Shown one piece after another: positions 1 through 8,016 of a DNA stretch of 64,000 bases. Every line of letters starts with the position of its first letter. Positions within the stretch are counted from its first letter, which is position 1. This DNA comes from Dehalococcoidia bacterium (GTDB taxonomy: Bacteria; Chloroflexota; Dehalococcoidia; DSTF01; JACRBR01). The stretch is from positions 62,001 through 126,000 of the forward strand of contig JAKFYB010000019.1 of NCBI GenBank assembly GCA_021731085.1, written 5' to 3'. The notes beneath the pieces were generated by a model. That model saw only the letters and a list, made by a program, of their open reading frames with translations, was not told where the DNA came from and did not search any database. The translations under genes and the position numbers were made by a program.

Positions 1-159
1 GAGACTTGAGGACTTCGCTTCTGATTCTTGCAGTTGTTGGAGAACTCGCTCCTTGTTGTTCGGGTTGGGTGTGTTGGTGCCGATGCTGACTCCGGTGGAA
101 TAACCGCCGCGGTTCGACAACCGCGCCTTCAGCGGGGAGCAGCTAAGGACATTCGTGTA

Positions 160-567
160 ATGAAGAACGCCATTCTTGGGTTGGCCGTTGGCATTGGCGC
201 GATCGCGGCGCTTGGCGGCAGCATTGCAAACGTGAGGGCACAGGATCCGAACGCCGACTATTCAGGCATCGGTGATGTCGTCGACTTCAGCGGGCTGGAG
301 GGGCTGGAGAACCTGGCGCCGCCTCCGGTCGAAGAGCCCGTCGCGGAGGAACCTCCGGCGGCCGCGGTGGAGCAGCCTGCGCCTGTGGTCGTAAACGTCG
401 CGGTTGCGCCGGTTGCGCCGGTTGCGGCGGGCGGTGTCGTCGCGCTGCCTGCGACAGGCGACGGTGATGAGGGCGGCGCGGCCTCGGCGGCGCGGCTGCT
501 GCTGTACGCGGCGGGGCTGCTGGTGATGGGCACGCTCATCGTCGCGGCGTCGAAGCGGCGGGCTTAG
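160..567 (+). CDS. LPXTG-type surface protein, small
   Basis: 135-residue exported protein. Residues 4-24 form a hydrophobic signal segment ending near VRAQ. A proline/valine/glutamate-rich stretch follows (53-95), then LPATG at 96-100, a hydrophobic segment (112-130) and a short basic tail (SKRRA). That order is the classic sortase cell-wall sorting signal, so the product is probably anchored to the envelope, or is a membrane stalk if no sortase acts. No sortase gene is in the window. The ATG at 160 is preferred over an ATG at 28 because a TAAGGA Shine-Dalgarno lies just upstream and the signal segment starts immediately. There is no catalytic domain; the body is low complexity. Confidence 0.7.
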   Translation: MKNAILGLAVGIGAIAALGGSIANVRAQDPNADYSGIGDVVDFSGLEGLENLAPPPVEEPVAEEPPAAAVEQPAPVVVNVAVAPVAPVAAGGVVALPATGDGDEGGAASAARLLLYAAGLLVMGTLIVAASKRRA

Positions 568-581
568 GCTGCAGTCGACAG

Positions 582-1457
582 CTACAGACCGAGCATTGGT
601 TTCAGGGTTGCGATGACCTCGGCGCCGATGCTGAGGTGGCCGAGTTCGGGCACGATGCGGAGCGTCGAGTGTGGGATGAGGTCTTGCGTGTGGCGGGCCC
701 ACGCTACGTCGACGATGGAGTCGGCTTCGCCGTGCAGGATCGTCACGGGACATGTCATCGCGGCGATGTCGAACGATTCCCAACCAACGCCGTCAGCGAT
801 GCGGTCGTCGGTGTAGCCTTGCACGCCGAACGCGAACGCGTGCTTGAGATCCTCGAGCATCGACATCAGGATCGTTGGATCGGTGAGCAAGGCTAGATCG
901 GCGGCGGCGAGGGGCGGGTTGTTTGGGTTATCAGGTTGCGATGCGACTTTAAGGCCGTCGTTCCCCCAGTAGTCGAGCGCGACTGCGAGGGCGGACTCAC
1001 GATCGGGCGACTGCCAGATGTCGTACATCTGCCCGCCGACCTTCTGCGCACGCGCCATCGCCGGTTCCCATCGCATGTCTGTTATGCCGCATGCGATGAG
1101 GACGGCGGACACGCGCTCAGGTGCGAGCGATGCCAGCGCGAGCGCGTAGGACGCGCCGGTTGACGAGCCGACGACGGCGAAGCGATCGAGGCCGAGACGG
1201 TCGGCGACGGCGAGTCCGTCCGGCACCCAATCGGCGATCGAGCGGTCGGGCCATGGCATCGAGAGCCCATATCCGGGTCGGTCGATGCCAATGAAGCGTA
1301 TGCCGGCCTCAGTCGCGGCGGGGACGCGGGATCCTGGTTCGAAGCGACTACCCGGGCCGCCGTGACAGTCGAGGACGGGGATACCGTCGGCTGGGCCGAA
1401 GTCGATGAAGCCGACTGTGCGACCGCCAGGCATCGTGAGGGTTTGCGATTCGTGCAT
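582..1457 (-). CDS. alpha/beta hydrolase
   Basis: 291 residues, the usual length for this fold. HGGPGS at 32-37 supplies the oxyanion-hole region. The nucleophile elbow is G-S-S-T-G at 97-101 with Ser99. A probable acid is Asp246 (LHGEAD) and the catalytic His is His274 (ELGH). The HGGPG motif resembles proline iminopeptidase-like and related hydrolases, but substrate cannot be read from the sequence. It is convergent with the small surface protein gene, only 14 bases away. No good Shine-Dalgarno is visible before the ATG. Confidence 0.85.
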   Translation of the reverse strand: MHESQTLTMPGGRTVGFIDFGPADGIPVLDCHGGPGSRFEPGSRVPAATEAGIRFIGIDRPGYGLSMPWPDRSIADWVPDGLAVADRLGLDRFAVVGSSTGASYALALASLAPERVSAVLIACGITDMRWEPAMARAQKVGGQMYDIWQSPDRESALAVALDYWGNDGLKVASQPDNPNNPPLAAADLALLTDPTILMSMLEDLKHAFAFGVQGYTDDRIADGVGWESFDIAAMTCPVTILHGEADSIVDVAWARHTQDLIPHSTLRIVPELGHLSIGAEVIATLKPMLGL

Positions 1458-1490
1458 GACAGCGGAAGTGTACGCGCAGAACTTCTCGGA

Positions 1491-2309
1491 TTAGCGGCCG
1501 AATTCGCCTAGCCACCAGCGGCGCTTGGGTGCGGGCGGCGTGCCGGGCGGGTGCGCTGTGGGGTACTTGAGGCCGAAGCGGGTCAGTGCTGCTTCGTGGA
1601 TGAGGCTCGCGGCTTCTTCGACGGAGTCAGTGACGTGGAATAGGGCGAGGTCGGCGGGGGTAATGGTGGCTTCGGCAACCATGGTGCTGCGCATGGCTTC
1701 GATCAACGGCGTCCAGAACTCGCGGCCGATGAGGACGAGGGGGAAGCCCTGGATCTTGCCGGTCTGGATGAGGGTCGCCGCCTCAAACATCTCGTCAGCG
1801 GTGCCGAAGCCTCCGGGCATGATGACGAAGGCGTACGAGTACTTCACGAGCATCACTTTGCGGACGTAGAAGTGCTTGAAGGTGACCATCGTGTCGAGGT
1901 AGGCGTTGGGTTCCTGCTCGAACGGCAGCTCGATGTTGCATCCCGCTGTGCGGCCGCCGACGTCCTTCGCGCCGCGGTTGGCGGCCTCCATGATGCCGGG
2001 GCCGCCGCCGGTCATAACAGTGAAGCCGTCCTTCGCGAGCAGCGCGCCGAGCTCCCGCGCCTGTTTGTAGTAGCGATGGTCCTCGCCGAAGCGCGCCGAG
2101 CCGAAGACGGTCACGCACGGGCCGACGAAGTGGAGGGCGCGGAAGCCGCGAAGGAGTTCGAAGAAGATGCGGAAGGCGCGCCTCAGTTCGTAGCCGCGGG
2201 GCTGGGGACCGGAGAGGAATTTTATTTCGGGAGGGCCATCGGGCGTGGGCGGGCTTTCGCCGGGGGCGGGTAGTGACGGTGTGCCTGTCGGCGGTGTGGC
2301 GTCGGGCAT
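1491..2309 (-). CDS. LOG family protein (Rossmann-fold nucleotide phosphoribohydrolase)
   Basis: 272 residues with the family signatures GGGPGIMEAANRGA and PGGFGTADE (the PGGxGTxxE motif that binds the ribose-phosphate and holds the catalytic Glu). Known LOG proteins hydrolyse cytokinin riboside 5'-monophosphate or AMP-like nucleotides to base and ribose 5-phosphate; many bacterial members are annotated as TIGR00730 proteins. The N-terminal 40 residues are proline rich and probably disordered. ATG at 2309 is chosen because GGAG lies 8 bases upstream; an in-frame upstream start would read through a hairpin repeat. It lies downstream of rsmI on the same strand. Confidence 0.88.
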   Translation of the reverse strand: MPDATPPTGTPSLPAPGESPPTPDGPPEIKFLSGPQPRGYELRRAFRIFFELLRGFRALHFVGPCVTVFGSARFGEDHRYYKQARELGALLAKDGFTVMTGGGPGIMEAANRGAKDVGGRTAGCNIELPFEQEPNAYLDTMVTFKHFYVRKVMLVKYSYAFVIMPGGFGTADEMFEAATLIQTGKIQGFPLVLIGREFWTPLIEAMRSTMVAEATITPADLALFHVTDSVEEAASLIHEAALTRFGLKYPTAHPPGTPPAPKRRWWLGEFGR

Positions 2310-2374
2310 CGTTCTGCTCCGCGTTTTCTGACCAACGAACCATGCATGCATCGGCGTCTGAATGCAATTGGCGT

Positions 2375-2396
2375 GGGCGGCCACATAGGGCCGCCC
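2375..2396. repeat. intergenic palindromic hairpin
   Basis: Perfect 8-bp arms GGGCGGCC / GGCCGCCC around the loop ACATAG, followed by CCTACG. It lies between rsmI and the LOG gene. It has the look of a dispersed intergenic palindrome; a genome-wide count would settle that. Confidence 0.5.
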
Positions 2397-2436
2397 CTAC
2401 GAGACGTTGCTCGACGGGCGAGGACGCAATCGACAC

Positions 2437-2456
2437 GACGGGCGGGGGCGCCCGTC
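2437..2456 (-). terminator. GC hairpin after rsmI
   Basis: Perfect 8-bp stem GACGGGCG / CGCCCGTC with a four-base loop, starting 9 bases after the rsmI stop codon on the minus strand. There is no U-tract, so it may be an RNA-stabilising hairpin or a weak/Rho-aided terminator. Confidence 0.4.
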
Positions 2457-2464
2457 CTCCTAGC

Positions 2465-3271
2465 CTAGTCGCGGTGCCAGGCGTCGTAGGCTTCGCGACG
2501 GGGGAGGCCGGTGCGGCGGGCGATCTCGGCTACGGCGGTCTTTGCGGGCGTGTGTCGTGCGCGGAGTTCGGAGACGACGTCGGTGAGGTCTTCGGATGCG
2601 GCTGGTGTGGGTTCGGCGCCGGCGATGACGATGGTGAATTCGCCGCGGGGTTCGGTGAAGTGCGCGAGCGCTCCAGATGTTGGGCCGCGCCAGATCTCTT
2701 CGTACATTTTCGTGAGTTCGCGGCAGACGGCGATGTGGCGGTCGCCGAGCGCGGTCTGGATGTCGGCTAGCAGTGCGCGGACGCGGTGGGGGGATTCATA
2801 CAAGACGAGGGGGTCGCCGGAACCTGCGGCTTCGGTTAGGGCGCGGCGGCGAGGGCCGGACTGGCGTGGGAGGAAGCCTAGGTAGTGGAAGCTTCGCGCT
2901 GGGATGCCGCTCGCTGCGACAGCTGCGACGACGGCGGACGCGCCGGGGATGGGGACGACGGTGTGGCCTGCAGCGACGGCCGCGGCGACGAGCTCCTGGC
3001 CGGGATCGCTGATCGCGGGCATGCCGGCGTCGGTTGTGAGGGCGACGTCGCCATCTTCGAGCGCCGCGAGAATGTCCGGTGTCTTCCTCGCGTGATTATG
3101 TTCGTTGTAGGACGTGACGCGTGCGTCGATGTCGTAGTGGCGGAGCAAGATGCGTGCGGTGCGTGTGTCCTCAGCGGCGACGAGCGATGCTTCGCGGAGG
3201 ACGCGGAGCGCGCGGAGCGTGATGTCGTCGAGGTTGCCGATGGGCGTCGCAACGAGGAAGAGCTTGCCCAT
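2465..3271 (-). CDS. rsmI: 16S rRNA (cytidine(1402)-2'-O)-methyltransferase RsmI
   Basis: 268 residues of the SAM-dependent tetrapyrrole-methylase fold. The N-terminus reads KLFLVATPIGNLDDIT, the RsmI hallmark. VAAEDTRTARILLRHYDI and the SYNEHN loop follow, then DAGMPAISDPGQELV and PIPGASAVVAA, and FLPRQSGPRRRAL in the middle. The enzyme 2'-O-methylates C1402 in the 30S decoding centre. ATG at 3271 is chosen over an in-frame start 48 bases upstream because RsmI proteins begin at this point and GAAAGG precedes it. It diverges from guaB3. Confidence 0.95.
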   Translation of the reverse strand: MGKLFLVATPIGNLDDITLRALRVLREASLVAAEDTRTARILLRHYDIDARVTSYNEHNHARKTPDILAALEDGDVALTTDAGMPAISDPGQELVAAAVAAGHTVVPIPGASAVVAAVAASGIPARSFHYLGFLPRQSGPRRRALTEAAGSGDPLVLYESPHRVRALLADIQTALGDRHIAVCRELTKMYEEIWRGPTSGALAHFTEPRGEFTIVIAGAEPTPAASEDLTDVVSELRARHTPAKTAVAEIARRTGLPRREAYDAWHRD

Positions 3272-3321
3272 CTGCTGCCTTTCGACGGCAAGATCGCCGC
3301 ATGCGTCTACACAGATCACTA

Positions 3322-3368
3322 GATGATCACACCTTTTCTTGACGGTTGAAGGCGATCATCGCTAAGAT
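3322..3368 (+). promoter_or_regulatory. promoter of guaB3 with flanking inverted repeat
   Basis: TTGACG at 3339-3344, an 18-bp spacer, and TAAGAT at 3363-3368 form a good sigma-70-type promoter. GATGATC at 3322-3328 and GATCATC at 3354-3360 are inverted copies flanking the -35 box, a possible operator. The predicted 5' leader to guaB3 is about 170 bases and I recognise no riboswitch in it. Confidence 0.55.
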
Positions 3369-3546
3369 GGTTCAAATATATCCACGATCACCCTTAGGAA
3401 CGCAGACATGCAGTAAGTCAGTCGGTAGGAAACCTCCGCCGGCCTCGAACGCGTCATATCCGCATAGGTGCGACACGACGGGGACCACAGCGAAGAAGCC
3501 CAGGGAGGGCAGGCCCGGCGGCAATCAGTTGGAGGTACCCGATCCC

Positions 3547-4692
3547 ATGTCACAGCCACAGTTCAAGGAAATGCGCCGCGCGTATGGCTTCGATGATGTA
3601 GCTATCGTTCCAGGCGGCCACCACACCATCAACCCCTCCCTCGTCGAGCTCGCGCTCAACATCGGTCACCTCGAATTCAAACTACCCTTCGCAGCCGCAG
3701 CTATGGACGGCGTCGTCGACGTGAATATGGCCGTGGAGTTCTCGAAGGCCGGTGGGTTGGCCGTCCTCAACCTTGAGGGTGTCCAAACCCGCTATGAGAA
3801 CCCGGACGAAGTGCTCGCGCAGATCGCCATCGCGCCGAAGCACGAAGTCACGGCGCTCATGCAGAAGATCTACTCTGCGCCCATGCAACCGAATCTTGTC
3901 GGCGAGCGCGTGAAGCAGATCAAGGAGCGCGGCGGAGTAGCAGCCGTCTCCGCAACGCCCATGAACACGAAGAAATTTGCTCCCATCGCCCGCGACGCGG
4001 GCGTTGATGCTTTTGTAGTCCAGTCGACAGTTACAAGCGCGCGTCACTTCTCGACCAGTGAGAAGGGCCTGATCTTCGATGAACTCGTGCAGAACATGCG
4101 CGACGTGCCCGTCATCGTCGGCAACACGGTAACGTTCTCGGCGACGAAGGAACTGATGGAGACGGGCATCGCCGCTGTCCTCATCGGCGTCGGCCCTGGC
4201 GCCGCCTGCACGAGCCGCGAAGTGCTCGGCATCGGCGTCCCGCAGGTCACCGCAACGATCGATGCCGCAGCCGCGCGCGACACGTACTACCGCGAGACGG
4301 GCCGCTATGTCCCGATTGTCACCGACGGCGGGGTCAGCAATGGCGGCGCGATGTGCAAGTCGTTCGTCGCTGGCGCTGATGCGGTCATGCTCGGATCGAT
4401 TCTTGCTGCGACGAGAGAAGCGCCGGGCCGAGGCCACCACTGGGGCATGGCGACACCGCACGGCGAACTGCCACGCGGGACGCGCGTAAAGGTTGGTATC
4501 GACACGACGCTTGAGCAGACGCTCTTCGGCCCGACATCGCGCACGGACGGCCGGGAAAACCTCGTCGGTGCGCTGCGCACGGCGATGGGCACCTGCGGCG
4601 CGCGCACAATCCGCGACTTCCAGAAGACCGAGATGGTCATCGCGCCGGCGATCAAGACCGAAGGCAAGTCATACCAGATCGAGCAGGCCTGA
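3547..4692 (+). CDS. guaB3: GuaB3 family IMP dehydrogenase-related protein
   Basis: 381 residues forming a CBS-free IMPDH/GMP reductase TIM barrel. Near the N-terminus is FDDVAIVPG. AAAMDGVVD gives the substrate-loop region, and VGNTVTFSATKELMETGIAAVLIGVGPGAAC contains the catalytic Cys221. TDGGVSNGG supplies the phosphate-binding segment. GuaB3 proteins are typical of actinobacteria, cyanobacteria and Chloroflexota; some characterised members interconvert GMP and IMP as GMP reductases, so the reaction direction here is open. ATG 3547 follows GGAGG at 3531. An upstream in-frame start would add 67 residues unlike the family. Confidence 0.9.
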   Translation: MSQPQFKEMRRAYGFDDVAIVPGGHHTINPSLVELALNIGHLEFKLPFAAAAMDGVVDVNMAVEFSKAGGLAVLNLEGVQTRYENPDEVLAQIAIAPKHEVTALMQKIYSAPMQPNLVGERVKQIKERGGVAAVSATPMNTKKFAPIARDAGVDAFVVQSTVTSARHFSTSEKGLIFDELVQNMRDVPVIVGNTVTFSATKELMETGIAAVLIGVGPGAACTSREVLGIGVPQVTATIDAAAARDTYYRETGRYVPIVTDGGVSNGGAMCKSFVAGADAVMLGSILAATREAPGRGHHWGMATPHGELPRGTRVKVGIDTTLEQTLFGPTSRTDGRENLVGALRTAMGTCGARTIRDFQKTEMVIAPAIKTEGKSYQIEQA

Positions 4693-4722
4693 CAGGCCAG
4701 AGCGAACAGCAAACAGCAGACA

Positions 4723-4753
4723 GCAAAAGGGCGCCTCGCTGGCGCCTTTGCTG
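4723..4753 (+). terminator. Rho-independent terminator of guaB3
   Basis: GGCGCC arms flank a short loop, extended by an A-rich left arm and a CCTTTGCTGT right side, about 30 bases after the guaB3 stop codon. The symmetric A/T ends could also serve the convergent J-domain gene. Confidence 0.6.
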
Positions 4754-4785
4754 TGTGCTCTTTAGCGTTTGTTCTTTGCTCTATT

Positions 4786-5097
4786 TCAGTCGGGGCGGAA
4801 GGGCGTACTGAGTACGCGGACGAATGACTGGACGAACGTCGGGCCGGTGGCGACCGGCGCTGCGTACGAGACGGCGTCGTCGCGCCTGCGGTCATAGGCG
4901 GAGCGCTTGTGCGGCGAGCCGAGGATTTCGTAGGCCTCGTTGATCGAGTTGAGCTTCTTCTGGAGCTTCTTCGTCGGCTTCTCGTGCAGGTCCGCGTGAA
5001 GCTCGTGCGCCGTCTCCCAGTATTTCGCCTCGATGACCTTCGCGTGTGCACGCGGGGCCACCCCGAGAACGGCGTAATAGTCCTTGAATTTCGCCAC
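4786..5097 (-). CDS. J-domain-like protein with altered HPD motif
   Basis: 103 residues. FKDYYAVLGVAPRAH, then a helical region and LNSINEAYEILGSPHKRSAYDRRR, match helices I-IV of a DnaJ J-domain. The invariant HPD between helices II and III, needed to stimulate DnaK ATPase, is replaced by His34-Ala35-Asp36. The C-terminal 30 residues are unrelated. GTG at 5097 is chosen because AGGAGG lies 8 bases upstream; the longer frame begins with 16 residues unlike a J-domain. With Pro lost it may bind but not fully activate Hsp70. Confidence 0.75.
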   Translation of the reverse strand: MAKFKDYYAVLGVAPRAHAKVIEAKYWETAHELHADLHEKPTKKLQKKLNSINEAYEILGSPHKRSAYDRRRDDAVSYAAPVATGPTFVQSFVRVLSTPFRPD

Positions 5098-5298
5098 AGG
5101 TGCTACCTCCTGAACGTAGCGAGCGGAGCCGAGTCCGCGAGCCACCCCAAATCCTCAATGTGCGACGCAGAAGCGCCAGCACACGCTGCCCCTACGATTA
5201 GCATCGGCACGGCCGGCGAAACATGGACACCAGGAAAGGGGAATTCAAGTGGGTTTTGCAGCTCTGAGGATGGTGGGCTGCCATGCTTCCAGGCGAAG

Positions 5299-6120
5299 CT
5301 ACGGCACAGCTGGCTGAAGGCGGTGGCGGGTGATGTGGTCGCGGAGCAGCGGGTTGAAGAGGCCGGGTCGTTCGTACTGGGGCGAGTGGGCGGCCTGCGG
5401 GATGATGTGCCGGACGGCGTTCGGCATGCGCTCGGCCATCCGCTCCGTCGCCTTCAGGAACGGGACATCGAGCTCGCCGCAGATGATGAGCGTCGGGACC
5501 CGCAGCCCGCTGAGGCGATCGCGTGTTCCGGGCCAGGCAGCGATGCCCGCGCTGGTACCGATGAACGCGTCGACGGACATACGCGAAAAGCGCTCTGCTT
5601 CCTCCGCCTGCCGTTCGACGGGCATGTGGGGCGCGCGCCGAATCTGCGTCGAGGAACGGGAGGCGAGCGCGGCCATGCCCTCTTCCTCGGCGATGCGGTG
5701 GCGTCTCTCGTTGAACTGCACTTGCCGTTCGTCCAGCACGCGAGGGTGCGCAAAGCCTGTATCGAACAGCGTCAGGGACGCGAGGCTATCCTGCGATCGC
5801 AGCGCGATTTCCTGCGCGATCGCGCCGCCCATCGAATGTCCGACGAGGTGGTAGCGGACGAACCCGGCGTGAGCTATGAGGGCCTCGACGTCGCGAACCA
5901 TTGCATCGATGGTGTAGGACGCGCGATCGGTTGGTGCGGTGGAGCGCCCGTGGCCGCGGAGATCCATCACGAGCACGCGGTGCGTCGGTGCGAAGTCGGC
6001 TTTCTGGAAGCGCCAGTCTGTAATGTCGCCGGTCGCGCCGTGGACGAACACGAGGGGTTCGCCGCGATCGCCTTTGCGTTCGTAGTAGAGTTGGACCTCG
6101 CCGACCGTGAAGGTGCACAT
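5299..6120 (-). CDS. alpha/beta hydrolase
   Basis: 273 residues. VFVHGATGD gives the oxyanion region, DLRGHGRS is the typical strand-4 loop, and the nucleophile elbow is GHSMGG. LIICGELDVPFL supplies the acid and PQAAHSPQYE the His. The pattern fits the broad esterase/lactonase group such as 3-oxoadipate enol-lactonase-like proteins, without a firm substrate. It stands alone on the minus strand just before the tRNA-Gly gene. The start ATG lacks an obvious Shine-Dalgarno. Confidence 0.87.
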   Translation of the reverse strand: MCTFTVGEVQLYYERKGDRGEPLVFVHGATGDITDWRFQKADFAPTHRVLVMDLRGHGRSTAPTDRASYTIDAMVRDVEALIAHAGFVRYHLVGHSMGGAIAQEIALRSQDSLASLTLFDTGFAHPRVLDERQVQFNERRHRIAEEEGMAALASRSSTQIRRAPHMPVERQAEEAERFSRMSVDAFIGTSAGIAAWPGTRDRLSGLRVPTLIICGELDVPFLKATERMAERMPNAVRHIIPQAAHSPQYERPGLFNPLLRDHITRHRLQPAVP

Positions 6121-6252
6121 GCGGCTGCAGCGTATTCCCGGAGGCGTCAGGCGGCAACGTGCCTCACACGCGGGAGGACGGCGCGCCGGTGCGGTTTGAT
6201 GGCTGCGGGATCACCGCTATACTGGCGTTTCGCCCACCGGGGCATACACCGC

Positions 6253-6327
6253 GCGGAAGTAGCTCAGCGGTAGAGCACGTCCTTGCCAAGGACGGGGTCG
6301 AGGGTTCGAATCCCTTCTTCCGCTCCA
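6253..6327 (+). tRNA. tRNA-Gly (GCC anticodon)
   Basis: The acceptor arm GCGGAAG (6253-6259) pairs with CTTCCGC (6317-6323). The anticodon loop TTGCCAA is closed by CCTT/AAGG-type pairing. The T-arm reads GAGGGTTCGAATCCC, and CCA is encoded at 6325-6327. The 3' part from the anticodon loop onward is duplicated exactly at 16938-16982, marking it as the attachment site of the island that follows. Confidence 0.97.
6283..6327 (+). repeat. attachment-site repeat, left copy (inside tRNA-Gly)
   Basis: The 45 bases from the anticodon loop to CCA are identical to 16938-16982. Identity stops immediately before the TTGCC of the loop and immediately after the encoded CCA. Confidence 0.8.
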
Positions 6328-6417
6328 TCAGCCATTAAGCACACGGCTCAGATTCGGTTTTCGGTTTGTCGCCGGGATAAGGAGATGACGCCGTGCGCTC
6401 TCGTTAGCAGCCAGCAT

Positions 6418-6433
6418 CCACGACCCCGTAATT
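6418..6433 (+). repeat. 16-bp motif shared by both island ends, left copy
   Basis: CCACGACCCCGTAATT, identical to 16855-16870. It lies 91 bases inside the left attachment repeat in a gene-free stretch (6328-6487). It is a candidate recombinase arm-type binding site or a remnant of the element's end. Confidence 0.45.
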
Positions 6434-6487
6434 CGGTGTTCGCTGAAAACGCGAAAGGGAGAATTCGGCCCAGCGATACACTGAGGA

Positions 6488-7486
6488 ATGTGGAAACGGA
6501 TCCTCGACGAGGCGATGGACTGGGCCGTGCTGCCCGGATTCTCGAGCCTCGGTTACCGGGTGCGCGGGCAAATCCAGCCGCATGGGCCAATCGCGGTGGC
6601 GGGGCGCTCAGTGATGGTCACAGGCGCAAGCTCGGGGATCGGCGAGGCGGCCTGCACCGCGCTGGCGCGGCAAGGCGCCGCTGTTCACATGGTCGTCCGC
6701 AACCGCGATCGCGGGCTGCAGGCTCTCGAGCGGATAGCCACGGCGTCCGGCTCGGAGGCGATTGAACTTCACATCTGCGACATATCCAGCCTCGCCTCCG
6801 TTCGCGAGTTCGCCTCGGGCTTTAACGCATCGTGTGCGCCCCTGCACGTGCTCATAAACAATGCCGGCGTGCTCGCCGCAACGCGAACGCACACCGACGA
6901 AGGCTTCGAGCTCACGTTCGCAACCAATGTTCTTGGGCCGTTCCTGCTCACCGCGCTGCTATTGCGAGCGCTTCGGCGCTCCGCTTCATCGCGCGTGATC
7001 AATGTTTCGTCGGGCGGGATGTACACGGCTAGCATAGACCTCGACGACCTCCAGCTCGAACGTCGCGACTTCAGCGGTGCGCGGTTCTACGCCCACACTA
7101 AGCGCGCGGAAGTGATCCTGAGCGAGGAATGGGCGCGGAGGCTCGCAGCCGATGGCATCGCGGTGCATTCAACCCACCCGGGGTGGGTAGAGACAGCGGG
7201 CGTCTCTGCCGCGCTTCCCGGATTCAACCGGGTGATGGGGCCACTGCTCCGCGATCCCGCCGCCGGAGCCGATACGATCGTCTGGCTCGCCGGTGCCTCG
7301 GAGGCAGCGCAGAACAGCGGGGAGTTCTGGCACGATCGCCGCGTTCGGTCCAAGCACCGAGTTCCCTGGACTCGTGAAACCCCGGAGGAAAGAGTCCGGC
7401 TGTTCGCCATGTGCGAGAACCTCTGCGGTCTGCCACCGGGCGGCGCTACGAACCCAACGGCGAGTACCGACACCAAAGGAGAGTGA
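6488..7486 (+). CDS. SDR family NAD(P)-dependent oxidoreductase
   Basis: 332 residues. The cofactor motif TGASSGIG is at 45-52, with NNAGVL and the catalytic VSSGG / YAHTK (Tyr-x-x-x-Lys) after it. It resembles the human DHRS12-like group, where an N-terminal extension of about 35 residues precedes the Rossmann fold and a C-terminal extension (WTRETPEERVRLFAMCE) follows. It lies 3 bases before the SRPBCC gene, so the two are surely co-transcribed. In related light/photolyase clusters an SDR of this kind accompanies the lipid genes; the substrate is unknown. A GAGGA sequence abuts the ATG, so a start at 6515 is possible. Confidence 0.85.
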   Translation: MWKRILDEAMDWAVLPGFSSLGYRVRGQIQPHGPIAVAGRSVMVTGASSGIGEAACTALARQGAAVHMVVRNRDRGLQALERIATASGSEAIELHICDISSLASVREFASGFNASCAPLHVLINNAGVLAATRTHTDEGFELTFATNVLGPFLLTALLLRALRRSASSRVINVSSGGMYTASIDLDDLQLERRDFSGARFYAHTKRAEVILSEEWARRLAADGIAVHSTHPGWVETAGVSAALPGFNRVMGPLLRDPAAGADTIVWLAGASEAAQNSGEFWHDRRVRSKHRVPWTRETPEERVRLFAMCENLCGLPPGGATNPTASTDTKGE

Positions 7487-7489
7487 GGC

Positions 7490-7936
7490 ATGGCCCGCTA
7501 CCGTGACACGATCGCCAGTTCGCGGAGCGCCGAGGACGTGTTCGACTACATGGCGACGTTCTCGAACGTTTCCGAATGGGACCCAACTGTTAAGGAGGCC
7601 TACCCAGTCGATGGCAATTTCGCCGGGCCCGGCTCGCGATTCCACGTGTTGGTGCGTTTGCTCGGCCGAGAGATCGCGCTCGAGTACACGACCACATTCT
7701 ACGAGCGCCCGAAGCGAGTTGTCTTGCGTGCCGAGAACTCAAGCACGATCTCCGAGGACACGATCACCGTCGAGGCGACTCCCAATGGTTGTGAAATGAC
7801 GTACGACGCGCAGCTGACCTTGAAGGGCGCGCTGCGGATCATCGATCCTGTCTTCGGCCTAACGTTCAAGCGGCTCGGTGACAACGCGGCAGCCGGGCTG
7901 CGTCGCGAGCTCTCCGGTGGCGCCGGCACGAACTAG
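7490..7936 (+). CDS. SRPBCC family protein (START-like)
   Basis: 148 residues starting MARYRDTIASSRSAEDVFDYMATFSNVSEWDPTV, the usual opening of a polyketide-cyclase/dehydrase or START-like lipid-binding fold, and ending with the long C-terminal helix (KRLGDNAAAGLRREL). These proteins form a hydrophobic cavity and bind lipids or polyketides. Here it is coupled to the preceding SDR by a 3-base gap and has GGAGAG before its ATG. It converges on the lipid operon. A role in handling the lipid product is an inference from context. Confidence 0.85.
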   Translation: MARYRDTIASSRSAEDVFDYMATFSNVSEWDPTVKEAYPVDGNFAGPGSRFHVLVRLLGREIALEYTTTFYERPKRVVLRAENSSTISEDTITVEATPNGCEMTYDAQLTLKGALRIIDPVFGLTFKRLGDNAAAGLRRELSGGAGTN

Positions 7937-8016
7937 CCCGGGTATTCGGGCGCGCTTCGTCGAGGTCGATGAATTGGCGCGAGGTGCAGCTTCCTGAATC
8001 CGACTACCTTACCCGC

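Noticed and set aside
4909-6273. 454-codon plus-strand open frame opposite the hydrolase gene
   Set aside because: Arginine/histidine-rich sequence without domains, antisense to a clear alpha/beta hydrolase; a high-GC shadow frame.
6283-6765. Plus-strand frame starting inside the tRNA-Gly gene
   Set aside because: Reads through the tRNA and overlaps the real SDR gene in another frame; the same peptide start appears at the duplicated fragment.
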